A stretch of DNA of 64,000 nt from JADKIH01 sp043747595 (GCA_043747595.1 JAYTOX010000021.1:1-64000); one strand, 5' to 3'. Positions 8,647 to 17,273 are shown, counted from the stretch's first letter. The notes: generated by a model from the sequence alone, not told the origin. Made by a program: numbers and translations.

Positions 8647-9198
8647 ATGGTCGAAGAATTCAGTGATGAGGAACTCCTCCAAAAATATAAGGATGAAGGA
8701 ACCAGACATTATGCTTTTAATTTATTGGTAAATAAATACCAAAAAAAACTTTATTGGCATGTTAGGCGAATTGTAATAGATCACGACGATGCTAATGATG
8801 TAATCCAGAATGTTTTTATTAAAGTTTGGAAAGGATTAGAGAATTTTCGGAGCGACTCACAACTTTTTACTTGGCTTTATCGTATTGCTACGAATGAATC
8901 CATTACTTTTCTCAATTCAAAAAGAAAACGATTTTTTGTTTCTTTCCATGATGTAGAAAACGAGCTTTCAGAAAAGCTCGTAAGTGATCCATTGTTCACA
9001 GGTGATAAAATCCAACTTAAACTTCAACAAGCCATATTGAAATTACCGCCACAACAACGTATAGTTTTTAACATGAAATATTTTGAAGGACTTAAGTATG
9101 AGGAAATAGCTGCTATCCTGAATCTCTCAGTTGGTGGATTGAAAGCAAATTATCATCATGCAGTTAAAAAAATTGAAAAATATCTGATTGGTAATTAA
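8647..9198 (+). CDS. ECF-type RNA polymerase sigma factor
   Basis: 183 residues. Sigma region 2 spans about 20-90 (FNLLVNKYQKKLYWHVRRI, DANDVIQNVFIKVWKGLENF, LFTWLYRIATNESITFLNSK). Region 4 spans about 125-180 (KLPPQQRIVFNMKYFEGLKY, YEEIAAILNLSVGGLKANYH). Region 3 is missing, as in group 4 (ECF) sigma factors. It heads a three-gene set with a one-TM protein and a Spy-like periplasmic protein, so control by an envelope signal is likely. It follows the transketolase C gene by 28 bases and may share its transcript. Confidence 0.93.
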   Translation: MVEEFSDEELLQKYKDEGTRHYAFNLLVNKYQKKLYWHVRRIVIDHDDANDVIQNVFIKVWKGLENFRSDSQLFTWLYRIATNESITFLNSKRKRFFVSFHDVENELSEKLVSDPLFTGDKIQLKLQQAILKLPPQQRIVFNMKYFEGLKYEEIAAILNLSVGGLKANYHHAVKKIEKYLIGN

Positions 9199-9229
9199 AC
9201 CTTTTTGCACTTACAGCATCTAATAAACA

Positions 9230-9772
9230 ATGAAAAAGGAAGAAAACATAGAAAAAATGTTGAATAATATGCTAGAATCGTCTACTACAGATTCTGCATT
9301 TTCTACTCCGGTAAATTATTTTTCCGTGTTGCCTTCCGATATCACAAATTCAATTCAGAAAATTTCTTCTCTTTCTCTAGAAAATCCTACCATTGAGGAA
9401 TTTCCCTTTGAAATTCCTGATCATTATTTTGAAAACTTAAGCAGCCAAGTTAGCAATCGCATCAAGTCGAAGAATGAAACAAAGAATAGTATATTCGTTT
9501 TATTGAAGCATACTGTGTTTACTCCCTCACTGCTTTCTGCAGCTATGGTAATTATCGGTTTCTTTTACTTTCAACGACCTCAACAAATAATAATTAACCA
9601 TCCGGTATATAGTGTTCAAGAGTTTGGAGATTCAAAATATTTGGACGCACTCAATGAAAATGATTTAATTGATTTTCTTTCAGATCAAGGGCTTGAAAAA
9701 GAAAATAATGAGTTGGAACAATATCTACTCGATAATAATGTTGATGCTTCACAATTGGAAATAATTCTATGA
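9230..9772 (+). CDS. Putative single-pass anti-sigma-type protein with PxxYF repeats
   Basis: 180 residues with one membrane segment (about 97-115) and no signal peptide, so the N-terminal ~95 residues should be cytoplasmic. Two related stretches occur at 24-44 and 60-80; both have the pattern F-x-x-P-x-x-Y-F followed by an amphipathic helix (TPVNYFSVLP and IPDHYFENLS). The C-terminal, periplasmic part is acidic (DALNENDLIDFLSDQGLEKE). Position directly after an ECF sigma gene, topology and the 4-base overlap (ATGA) with the next gene suggest an anti-sigma factor, but no known anti-sigma domain such as a zinc HxxxCxxC motif is present. Function inferred from context. Confidence 0.7.
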   Translation: MKKEENIEKMLNNMLESSTTDSAFSTPVNYFSVLPSDITNSIQKISSLSLENPTIEEFPFEIPDHYFENLSSQVSNRIKSKNETKNSIFVLLKHTVFTPSLLSAAMVIIGFFYFQRPQQIIINHPVYSVQEFGDSKYLDALNENDLIDFLSDQGLEKENNELEQYLLDNNVDASQLEIIL

Positions 9773-10254
9773 AAAAATATCTACTCATTGCTTTAATAAT
9801 TATTGGTATTACTAAAGATTCGTATTCACAACGAGGTGGTTTTCGAGGACAGGAACGCAGACCGATGCGTGAAAAAGTTGATGCTATGAAAATCGGTTAC
9901 CTCACAAATTTTTTAGACTTGACTACAGAAGAAGCTAAGAATTTTTGGCCTGTTTATAATAAATATCAAGACGAGTTGAATCAACTTCGTAAAAGCAGAA
10001 GGGATAATCTTATGAAAGGTCAGGTAGCCATTGATTCTATGTCTGATGCAGAATTGGAGAAAATCGTTGATGGTGAATTGGCCTTCCACCAAAGTGAAAT
10101 TGATATTCAAAAAAAATATCATCCACAATTCAAAAAAGTACTTCCGATGAAAAAAGTAGCTAAGCTTTATCGGGCTGAAGAGGAATTTAAAAAACAACTG
10201 CTTCAAATGATTCGCGACAAACGAAAAGATGATAGACAAGAAATGAAGCAATAA
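9769..10254 (+). CDS. Spy/CpxP-like periplasmic protein, putative ECF sensor
   Basis: 161 residues with signal peptide MKKYLLIALIIIGIT, cleaved near SYSQ. The mature protein is highly charged and helical, with LTNFLDLTTEEAKNFWPVYNKY, the LTxxx-type helix pattern seen in Spy/CpxP-like and heavy-metal-resistance-like proteins, and many Lys/Arg/Glu residues to the end. Such proteins act as periplasmic chaperones or stress sensors. It is translationally coupled to the putative anti-sigma gene (4-base overlap) and ends 17 bases before a strong terminator, so it closes the sigma operon. The role as sensor is inferred. Confidence 0.75.
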   Translation: MKKYLLIALIIIGITKDSYSQRGGFRGQERRPMREKVDAMKIGYLTNFLDLTTEEAKNFWPVYNKYQDELNQLRKSRRDNLMKGQVAIDSMSDAELEKIVDGELAFHQSEIDIQKKYHPQFKKVLPMKKVAKLYRAEEEFKKQLLQMIRDKRKDDRQEMKQ

Positions 10255-10271
10255 GCAAGAAAATAATTCTC

Positions 10272-10303
10272 AAAAAAAAAGCACTCCAACGAGTGCTTTT
10301 TTT
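10272..10303. terminator. Bidirectional rho-independent terminator
   Basis: Six-base stem GCACTC/GAGTGC with loop CAAC, extended by an A-run on the left and a T-run on the right. It can end the sigma operon on the plus strand and the cysteine desulfurase gene on the minus strand. Confidence 0.9.
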
Positions 10304-10311
10304 GTTTTTAT

Positions 10312-11454
10312 TTAAGAGGAAACTTTTACTGAATAAAGTTCCTTTAGTTTTTCAACTACAATATCTATTTCTTCTTTATTCGTGTATTTACTAAATGAAA
10401 ATCGAATTGAGGGGCGATCTGTATTTCCATAAAGCGCTTTTAAAACATGAGATCCTGAATTGCTTCCACTACTGCAGGCAGATCCTCCAGAACAAGCAAT
10501 GCCGGCTATGTCCATATTGAAAAGTAACATTTCGGAAAAATCGGTTGCAGGAAAAGATACATTCAATACCGTATATAAACTGTTCCCATTTGAATCTCCA
10601 TTGAATTGCAATCCGGGAATATGTTCATTCAGATTATCGGCCATATATTTTTTTATCGCTGTGATATGTTCTTCGTGTTTCGCCATATCTCTTTCAGCAA
10701 TTTCCAATGCTTTCGCTAAGCCTACAATACCGTATACATTTTCTGTACCGCCTCTCATATTTCGTTCTTGAGCTCCTCCAAAAATGAATGGGTTTATTTT
10801 CACATTATGATTAATGTACAAAAAACCAATTCCTTTCGGTCCATGAAATTTATGAGCAGCGCAAGTAATAAAGTTTACATTTATTTCTTTCAAGTCGATT
10901 GGATAATGAGCCATCGTTTGTACTGTGTCGCAGTGAAACAATGCATTATATGCTTTACATAATTCTCCCACTTTTTTAATTGGCAGCAAATTTCCAATTT
11001 CATTATTTGCATGCATTAAACTAACAAGCATTTTTTCGGTTGAACTTTTTAGAATTTCTTCCAAATGATTGATGTCGACATGTCCATTAGAAGAGAGTTG
11101 AACAAAACTAAGCTTGATCTTCCCTGCTTTTTCCAGTTCCTCTAAAGTATGAAGAACGGCATGGTGTTCAATTTTACTCGAGATAACATGCTTCACGTTC
11201 AAATCGCGAACGGAGCAAAACAAAGCCATATTATTGGCTTCCGTGCCTCCGCTTGTGAAAAATATTTCTGCTGGTGCTACATTCAAAAATTTAGCTACAC
11301 TTTTTCTTGCATTTTCAAGTGCAGTTTTTATTTCGCGACCCCATGAATGGATTGACGATGGATTCCCAAACTGATTTTGCATGACAGGTATCATTGCTTC
11401 AATAACAGCAGGATCCATTGGTGTCGTCGCTGCATTATCCAAATAAATTTTCAT
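10312..11454 (-). CDS. Cysteine desulfurase (NifS/IscS family)
   Basis: 380 residues, aminotransferase class V fold. PLP enzyme that removes sulfur from cysteine for Fe-S clusters or tRNA thiolation. Seen: N-terminal YLDNAATTPMDPAVIEAM, GGTEANNMAL, the PLP lysine in CAAHKFHGPKGIGFLY, and the sulfur-accepting cysteine in GGSACSSGSNSGSH (Cys about 327). Length is normal for the family. Start is ATG. It lies 17 bases downstream of the glmM-type gene and is likely cotranscribed with it. No iscU or suf partner is nearby, so which pathway it feeds is not shown. Confidence 0.92.
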   Translation of the reverse strand: MKIYLDNAATTPMDPAVIEAMIPVMQNQFGNPSSIHSWGREIKTALENARKSVAKFLNVAPAEIFFTSGGTEANNMALFCSVRDLNVKHVISSKIEHHAVLHTLEELEKAGKIKLSFVQLSSNGHVDINHLEEILKSSTEKMLVSLMHANNEIGNLLPIKKVGELCKAYNALFHCDTVQTMAHYPIDLKEINVNFITCAAHKFHGPKGIGFLYINHNVKINPFIFGGAQERNMRGGTENVYGIVGLAKALEIAERDMAKHEEHITAIKKYMADNLNEHIPGLQFNGDSNGNSLYTVLNVSFPATDFSEMLLFNMDIAGIACSGGSACSSGSNSGSHVLKALYGNTDRPSIRFSFSKYTNKEEIDIVVEKLKELYSVKVSS

Positions 11455-11471
11455 TGAATATCCTTGTTAAT

Positions 11472-12881
11472 TTAATTTTGAAGACTCTTTTGATTGATCA
11501 TATCCTTAATGTCGAAAATGATTTTTTCAGCTAGATTATTCGCAGTAGTTTGCGATTGACTTTCAGCATAAATTCTAATAATAGGTTCGGTGTTACTCTT
11601 TCTCAGATGAACCCATTCTTTATCAAATTCAATCTTTACTCCGTCGATTGTATTAATTGGTTGACGATTGTATTTGGTTTGAATCTGATCTAGTATTTTA
11701 TCAACGTTTATCTCAGCAGTAAGCTCAATCTTATTCTTCGAAATGAAATAGTTCGGATAAGTAGCTCTTAACATTGAAGTGTTCTTCCCATACTTCGCAA
11801 GATGAGATAAGAACAATGCAATACCAACCAATGCATCACGCCCATAATGTAACTCAGGATAAATAATTCCGCCGTTACCTTCACCACCTATTACTGCATT
11901 GTGTGCTTTCATGGCTTCCACTACATTTACTTCACCTACAGCAGCAGCAAAATATGTTCCTCCCGATTTTTCAGTGATATCGCGCAAGGCACGAGTCGAC
12001 GACAGATTAGAGACTGTATTTCCTTTTTTGTTTTTCAATACGTAATCGGCTACAGCTACAAGTGTATATTCTTCACCAAACATTTCTCCATCTTCACAAA
12101 CCAATGCAAGGCGGTCTACATCCGGATCTACTACAATTCCAAGGTGTGCATTTTTCTTTTTTACTTCTTTTGAAATGTCTCCTAAGTATTCGGGTAACGG
12201 TTCCGGATTATGTGGAAATTGACCGTTCGGATCGCAATACAATTCAACAATGTCTTCTACTCCAAGTGCACGTAAGAGCGCCGGGACTACAATTCCGCCA
12301 CTACTATTTACACAGTCGATAACAACTTTAAAGTTTTTTGCTTTAATGGCATTTACATCAACTAACGGTAGTGCAAGTATCTTTTCAATATGTTTGTGAT
12401 GATAATTCGGAACACTAATATATTTTCCCAATTTATTTACTTCTGCAAATGTAAAGTCATCTGCTTCGGCTATCTTCAACACTTCTGCTCCATCGTTGGC
12501 CGAGAGGAATTCTCCTTTTTCATTCAATAGCTTTAAAGCATTCCATTGTTTTGGGTTATGACTTGCCGTAAGAATGATTCCACCATCAGCTTTGAAATCA
12601 GTTACCGCCATCTCAACAGTTGGTGTAGTAGAAAGGCCAAGGTAGATCACATCTATTCCTAATCCCTTCAAAGTACCAGCTACTAAATTCTGAACCATTT
12701 CTCCTGAAATCCGAGCATCTCTTCCAATAGCAATTACTGGTTTGTCGGTAGTCGTTTTTCTCCTTATAAGCCACGTGCCATACGCTGCCGTATATTTTAC
12801 TATGTCAACCGGTGTTAATCCATCTCCCGGGCGCCCGCCTATTGTTCCTCTTATTCCGGAAATTGATTTTATAAGTGTCAA
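11472..12881 (-). CDS. glmM: Phosphoglucosamine mutase / phosphohexomutase
   Basis: 469 residues, alpha-D-phosphohexomutase family. GlmM turns glucosamine-6-phosphate into glucosamine-1-phosphate for cell-wall and LPS precursors. Seen: N-terminal IKSISGIRGTIGG, the catalytic phosphoserine loop ILTASHNPKQWNA, the metal loop VDPDVDRLALV, the sugar-binding GGEGNGGIIYP and the C-terminal phosphate site RKSNTEPIIRIYAES. The start is TTG at 12881, judged from the conserved N-terminus; no ATG is in frame nearby. A -7-like box TATCTTTA sits at 12915-12922 on this strand. Phosphomannomutase activity cannot be excluded from sequence alone. Confidence 0.88.
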   Translation of the reverse strand: MTLIKSISGIRGTIGGRPGDGLTPVDIVKYTAAYGTWLIRRKTTTDKPVIAIGRDARISGEMVQNLVAGTLKGLGIDVIYLGLSTTPTVEMAVTDFKADGGIILTASHNPKQWNALKLLNEKGEFLSANDGAEVLKIAEADDFTFAEVNKLGKYISVPNYHHKHIEKILALPLVDVNAIKAKNFKVVIDCVNSSGGIVVPALLRALGVEDIVELYCDPNGQFPHNPEPLPEYLGDISKEVKKKNAHLGIVVDPDVDRLALVCEDGEMFGEEYTLVAVADYVLKNKKGNTVSNLSSTRALRDITEKSGGTYFAAAVGEVNVVEAMKAHNAVIGGEGNGGIIYPELHYGRDALVGIALFLSHLAKYGKNTSMLRATYPNYFISKNKIELTAEINVDKILDQIQTKYNRQPINTIDGVKIEFDKEWVHLRKSNTEPIIRIYAESQSQTTANNLAEKIIFDIKDMINQKSLQN

Positions 12882-13155
12882 AATATTTCTTCTTTTAAAT
12901 GTTTCTTTTGGGTGTAAAGATAGTCGATTTGCTATGATTTTACCTCGTAAAAGTGCTTTTTAGATTTTTATTTAAACTTAGCATTTTGATTTTGGGATCA
13001 AAACAAGATATTTATCTAATGAGATTAATATCTTTTAAATGAAGTGTTTATTGCATTTATGTGTAGAAATTATCCTTTATCTTTTAATGAATTCATAATA
13101 CTTATACGCATTTTTTGTTTTTTGATCAATTATAACAATGTCAATAAGAGTATCA

Positions 13156-13764
13156 TTACTTTATGAATATATAAGCTCCTTCTGTCGCGCCCCATACTTG
13201 TTCACCTTGCATATTATATCCTCTATCCCAACTATGCAATTCATTTGGAATAAGGATAACGTCGGAAGTAGCATAACTAGCACCTTTACGATCGCTCGGA
13301 CAACTTTTTCCATCTGTTGAACCAGCATAATTTCCTTTTTCGTCAATTTTTAATTTTACATCACATCCCTTTCGTTCTTGCAATGAATCTATCGTCAATA
13401 CTTTTTCGAGTAATTTAGGGTGATGAGTAAACCGAAGAGGGTCGTTGAATGTAAAAATGAAACTAGAAAAACTCCCATCATTATTTTCTATTAAATGATA
13501 TACTCTTTGTCTGTAAGGTTTGTCGATTGATGTTGCAACTGCTTGCTCAACATAAAACCAAAAGCCATCTTTTTGCTTTTTCCAAATTGGTTTTATCTGA
13601 AGACGAATATCGAAATAGTTCGTTGTGTCTTTTAAATGTTGAGCCGTGCTGGTATAGGATCCTTTCATCGCCTTAGCTAATTTTTTCAACTGGACAGACT
13701 GAGCAGAGGACTGATTAGCGAAAATTAAACTTAATATTAGAAGGATAAAAATATTTTTTTTCAT
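13156..13764 (-). CDS. CpeT/CpcT-like secreted protein
   Basis: 202 residues with signal peptide MKKNIFILLILSLIFANQ, cleaved near SSAQ. The mature part matches the CpcT/CpeT (DUF1001) pattern: MKGSYTSTAQHLKD, then LQIKPIWKKQKDGFWFYVEQ, YRQRVYHLIENNDGSF, and a late CxxD.KGxxY region around SCPSDRKGASYATS ending with WGATEGAYIF. In cyanobacteria these proteins attach bilins to phycobiliproteins; in Bacteroidota the function is unknown, and no phycobiliprotein is present here. Two cysteines about 30 residues apart could form a disulfide in the periplasm. Monocistronic. Confidence 0.75.
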   Translation of the reverse strand: MKKNIFILLILSLIFANQSSAQSVQLKKLAKAMKGSYTSTAQHLKDTTNYFDIRLQIKPIWKKQKDGFWFYVEQAVATSIDKPYRQRVYHLIENNDGSFSSFIFTFNDPLRFTHHPKLLEKVLTIDSLQERKGCDVKLKIDEKGNYAGSTDGKSCPSDRKGASYATSDVILIPNELHSWDRGYNMQGEQVWGATEGAYIFIK

Positions 13765-13800
13765 ATACTATTACTTTAATTTTTTACTTCGACTAATAAC

Positions 13801-13830
13801 AAAAAAAAAGAGGCTACTAATAGTAGCCTC
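13801..13830 (-). terminator. Rho-independent terminator of the cold shock gene
   Basis: Perfect eight-base inverted repeat GAGGCTAC/GTAGCCTC with a five-base loop. On the minus strand it is followed by a run of nine or more T, 20 bases after the csp stop codon. Confidence 0.92.
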
Positions 13831-13849
13831 TCATTTCTTTTCGGTTCAA

Positions 13850-14038
13850 TTATGCAAGCTTAACATTTACTGCATTAAGACCTTTTTTTCCGTCTTGTAC
13901 ATCAAATGTTACGTTGTCATTTTCACGAATTTTTTGTGTTAGACCTGTTACATGAACAAAAATTTCTTGTCCGTTTTCGTCTTTAATAAATCCGAAACCT
14001 TTTTGTTCGTTGAAGAATTTTACTACTCCGTTTTTCAT
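13850..14038 (-). CDS. Cold shock protein, CspA family
   Basis: 62 residues, a single cold-shock domain. RNP1 is KGFGFIKDE and RNP2 is EIFVHVTGL; the protein opens with MKNGVVKFFNEQ. It is slightly shorter than the usual 65-70 residues. It binds single-stranded RNA and melts secondary structure. It lies 41 bases after the DEAD-box gene and ends in a strong terminator, so it is probably the last gene of a helicase-chaperone transcript, with its own expression possible. Confidence 0.95.
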   Translation of the reverse strand: MKNGVVKFFNEQKGFGFIKDENGQEIFVHVTGLTQKIRENDNVTFDVQDGKKGLNAVNVKLA

Positions 14039-14079
14039 TGCTGTGATAATTTAATTGTTATTAGTTGTTATTGGGTTTG

Positions 14080-15213
14080 TTATTTTACAAATGGATGAGA
14101 CTTTACAATCTCGATATTCTTATTGATCAGTTTATTTATATCCCGAATATAAGAAACTTCTTCTTTCGCACAAAATGAAAGTGCAATTCCTGAACTTCCT
14201 GCTCTGCCGGTTCTGCCAATACGATGAACATATGTTTCTGCCTGCTCGGGTATTTCATAATTGATTACGTGCGTCAGTTTGTCAACATCTATTCCTCTGG
14301 AAGCAATGTCAGTTGCCACTAAAACACGAATTTTTCTGCCTTTAAAGCCTTTTAATGCTCTTTCACGAGCACCTTGGCTTTTATTGCCATGAATTGCTTC
14401 TGCTTTTATCCCGTCGTTGTTCAAATCACGAGCTACTTTATCTGCTCCTCGCTTTGTACTGGTAAAAACTAATGCATGTTCGATCGTATCGTTATTTAAT
14501 ACATGCTTCAAAAGAGATCTTTTATCTTCCTTATTCACATAGTAAAGTGATTGTTTAACTGTTTCGGCTGTCGATGAAACAGGTGAAACTGATACATAAG
14601 ATGGGCTCACTAAAATATTGTTAGCGAGTTGTTTAATTTCAGGCGAAACTGTCGCTGAAAAGAATAATGTTTGTTTTTGCTTCGGTAATTTAGAAATGAT
14701 CTTTTTGATGTCATTGATAAATCCCATGTCGAGCATTCGATCTGCTTCATCGAGAACAAAATGTTGAACATCGTTCAATTTCACAAAACCTTGGTTCATC
14801 AGATCTAATAAACGGCCCGGTGTTGCAACAACAATGTCGGTTCCGTTTCTAAGAGACGATACTTGAGCGGCTTGGCCTACTCCACCAAATATTACGCAAG
14901 CATTCAGTTTGTAATTGCTTCCATATACTCGAAAGCTATCATAAATTTGTTGTGCAAGTTCACGTGTGGGCGCAAGAATAAGAGCTTTAATCGTCTTCTT
15001 GGTAGAAGGATTGTTTTTCTCTTGAAGAAGTTGAAGAATGGGTAAAGCGAAAGCGGCTGTTTTGCCGGTGCCGGTTTGAGCACAACCGAAAATGTCTTTT
15101 CCGTTTAAAACGATTGGAATTGATTGTACTTGAATGGGTGTTGGAACTAAATATCCCTTATTGATCAACGTTTCGATCAGGGATTGACTTACTCCTAAAT
15201 TTGTAAATGTCAT
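14080..15213 (-). CDS. DEAD-box RNA helicase (RhlE-like)
   Basis: 377 residues, close to the bare two-domain helicase core. Seen: Q motif region LGVSQSLIETLINKGYLVPT with PIQVQSIP, Walker A CAQTGTGKTAAF, PTRELAQQ, TPGRLLDL, DEAD as VLDEADRMLD, SAT, ATDIASRGID and HRIGRTGRAG. There is almost no C-terminal extension. It unwinds short RNA duplexes, for example in ribosome assembly or mRNA turnover. The tandem with csp and the second helicase gene points to cold or RNA-structure stress. Start ATG at 15213, after a 322-base leader. Confidence 0.93.
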   Translation of the reverse strand: MTFTNLGVSQSLIETLINKGYLVPTPIQVQSIPIVLNGKDIFGCAQTGTGKTAAFALPILQLLQEKNNPSTKKTIKALILAPTRELAQQIYDSFRVYGSNYKLNACVIFGGVGQAAQVSSLRNGTDIVVATPGRLLDLMNQGFVKLNDVQHFVLDEADRMLDMGFINDIKKIISKLPKQKQTLFFSATVSPEIKQLANNILVSPSYVSVSPVSSTAETVKQSLYYVNKEDKRSLLKHVLNNDTIEHALVFTSTKRGADKVARDLNNDGIKAEAIHGNKSQGARERALKGFKGRKIRVLVATDIASRGIDVDKLTHVINYEIPEQAETYVHRIGRTGRAGSSGIALSFCAKEEVSYIRDINKLINKNIEIVKSHPFVK

Positions 15214-15535
15214 TAACTGGTATTAAAATAATTTGTTGTTACCGAAGGGTTTTCACTATTGAATTTGATCAGCGGTAAACTACTAGAAAAGTGTAAAAAC
15301 GCGAATTGTGATTATTTTAATTACAAACTACTTGGTATACAATCTTCTGAGAAGTGTACAAATGTACTACTATTTATTCTTAATGTCCTAATAAATATTG
15401 CTTTAAGTGAAAATATTATCTTAAAAGCAGGATAAGGGCTTTATTTAAAAGGATTCGCTCTGTTTTTAGATCCACTAAAAATGAAAACAAAAGAAGAATT
15501 TCGGAATTAAATGTTTGATAAGTGTCTTTTTGGAA
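15214..15535. other. 322-base gap upstream of the DEAD-box gene
   Basis: No open frame of note. On the minus strand TACATTTG (15359-15366) matches the -7 consensus, but no TTG lies at the right distance. If used, the transcript would have a leader of about 140 bases, as often found before cold-shock-induced genes. No other structure was recognised. Confidence 0.3.
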
Positions 15536-16675
15536 TCAAAGTTCCAGACCTTCACTTTCAATCATTGTAACCCACTTCCCCATCTTTTTTTGAATAACTC
15601 TGAAATGATGTTGGTCTTCCGGTGTTATTAAGGATATAGCCTCGCCCGGATTTTCAGCCCTTCCTGTTCGTCCTATTCGATGAATAAAATCTTTCGGTGA
15701 GCGTGGCAATTCATAATTGATTACAAAAGGTAAAAAACTAATGTCTATTCCTCTTGAAATTAAGTCGGTTGCAACCAACACTTTCAACTTCCCTGCTTTG
15801 AATTTAGTAAGTGCATCGGTTCTTGCTCCTTGGCTTTTCTTACTGTGAATAGCCATTGCGTCAATCCCATTTTTACAAAGCTTGTCGGTTACATTGTCGG
15901 CTTTATAAACTGACGAGGTGAAAACCAAAACTTGCTTCATCTCCTTATGCTTAATCAGATATCTCAACAATGGTCCTTTTCGTTCCTCTTCTACAAAGTA
16001 GCCGATTTGTTGAATGAGATCTAATTGCTCCTCATTTTCTTTTTCTTCAATTTGAACTACTACAGGGTTATGCAAGACGAGCATTTTGAGTGCATCTAAA
16101 TCTTTGCTCAATGTGGCAGAGAATAATAAATTCTGACGCTTCTTTGGCAAGTACTCCAGTATTCTTTGCATCTCTTCTTCAAAACCGATGCTCAACATTT
16201 TATCGGCTTCATCGAGTACTAATGTTTCTATCTCATCTAAGTGAACGGCATTCGATGAAATCAATTCTAATAATCTTCCAGGTGTTGCAATCAATACATT
16301 CACTTGATTAAGCGCCATCATTTGAGGATTGATAGATACTCCACCATATACGGCCAACGATTTAATCTTTTGATCTAGGCCGCTGCTGAAAAGTTGGAAG
16401 ACGAGATTAACTTGAACTGCTAATTCTCTAGTCGGTACTAACACCAAAATTTGAGCACTTCTGTTTTTGGGCTTATTTTTATCTTGAAGATTCATCAAGA
16501 TGGGCAACACATAACTTGCAGTTTTTCCTGAGCCCGTTTTAGAAATTCCTAATACATCTTTCTTTTTTAAGATGAGCGGAATTGCAGCACTCTGTATTGG
16601 ATATGGCTCCGAATACTTTTGTTCAACTAATACTTTTAGTAAAGCCGGCGATAAGCCTAAATTGGAAAAAGGCAT
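15536..16675 (-). CDS. DEAD-box RNA helicase, second copy
   Basis: 379 residues with all core motifs: PYPIQSAAIPLIL, Walker A SKTGSGKTASYV, PTRELAVQV, TPGRLLEL, VLDEADKMLSIGF, FSATL, ATDLISRGIDIS and IHRIGRTGRAENPG. It is clearly different in sequence from the helicase at 14080-15213, so the two are old paralogues rather than a recent duplication. Like its neighbour it lacks a C-terminal extension. It lies on the same strand as csp, the other helicase and the J-domain gene. The 322-base gap suggests separate transcription. Confidence 0.93.
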   Translation of the reverse strand: MPFSNLGLSPALLKVLVEQKYSEPYPIQSAAIPLILKKKDVLGISKTGSGKTASYVLPILMNLQDKNKPKNRSAQILVLVPTRELAVQVNLVFQLFSSGLDQKIKSLAVYGGVSINPQMMALNQVNVLIATPGRLLELISSNAVHLDEIETLVLDEADKMLSIGFEEEMQRILEYLPKKRQNLLFSATLSKDLDALKMLVLHNPVVVQIEEKENEEQLDLIQQIGYFVEEERKGPLLRYLIKHKEMKQVLVFTSSVYKADNVTDKLCKNGIDAMAIHSKKSQGARTDALTKFKAGKLKVLVATDLISRGIDISFLPFVINYELPRSPKDFIHRIGRTGRAENPGEAISLITPEDQHHFRVIQKKMGKWVTMIESEGLEL

Positions 16676-16820
16676 TAAGGATTTATTAAGTATTCGATTG
16701 AAATAAATGACTTGAAAAATAAAATTAGATTAAGTTGAACAAATAAATATTTTATTGTTCAACAAGAAATTATTTAGCCTGAAATAAAATTGAAAAAGCA
16801 GATTCCTACTCAAAAAAAAT

Positions 16821-17273
16821 CTACGCTTCTACCAATTCGCTTTTTTTAATATTTCGATGGAGGTAAGAATGAAATATATGACGACGTGCAAATCGTGCTG
16901 GAATAGGCGTGCTAATTAAATTACCATATATTTTTTTAGGAACTCCAAAATATTCATAAACGCTTCCGTCTTGAAAAGTTACTTTCAATGTTTGTCCTTT
17001 ATAAGAAAAATCATCGATACCCGAAGTACTTGTAGTTTGTGTATAGTTTTCAGAATTCTGAGCGTGAGTTTCCGGAGAGATACTCACCAAAAAATGATAC
17101 GCTTCAATAATATGTTTACTTTTCTCCGCTGCCATTTCCGCTTGCTCATCGTTTACTTGAAACTTGTCGGGATGCCATTCTTTCATCAAATTACGATAAG
17201 TAACTTTTAATACGCTGAGATCAGCATTTTGATCAACATTAAATAATTTTCTACTATCAAGAATCCTTTTCAT
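16821..17273 (-). CDS. J-domain protein with C-terminal KTSC domain
   Basis: 150 residues with two modules. Residues about 5-65 form a J domain: LFNVDQNADLSVLKVTYRNL, the diagnostic HPD in KEWHPDKF (34-36), and a helix ending in IIEAYHFLVS. Residues about 85-145 match the KTSC domain (FSYKGQTLKVTFQDGSVYEY, FGVPKKIYGNL, FARRHIFHSYLHR). J domains recruit and stimulate Hsp70 (DnaK); KTSC is a small domain of uncertain function sometimes fused to lysyl-tRNA synthetase. I infer a DnaK co-chaperone with its own substrate- or RNA-binding module. Neighbours are RNA helicases and a cold shock protein. Confidence 0.85.
   Translation of the reverse strand: MKRILDSRKLFNVDQNADLSVLKVTYRNLMKEWHPDKFQVNDEQAEMAAEKSKHIIEAYHFLVSISPETHAQNSENYTQTTSTSGIDDFSYKGQTLKVTFQDGSVYEYFGVPKKIYGNLISTPIPARFARRHIFHSYLHRNIKKSELVEA

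Noticed and set aside
14080..16675. Recent tandem duplication of the DEAD-box genes
   Set aside because: The proteins match only at shared helicase motifs; sequences differ throughout.
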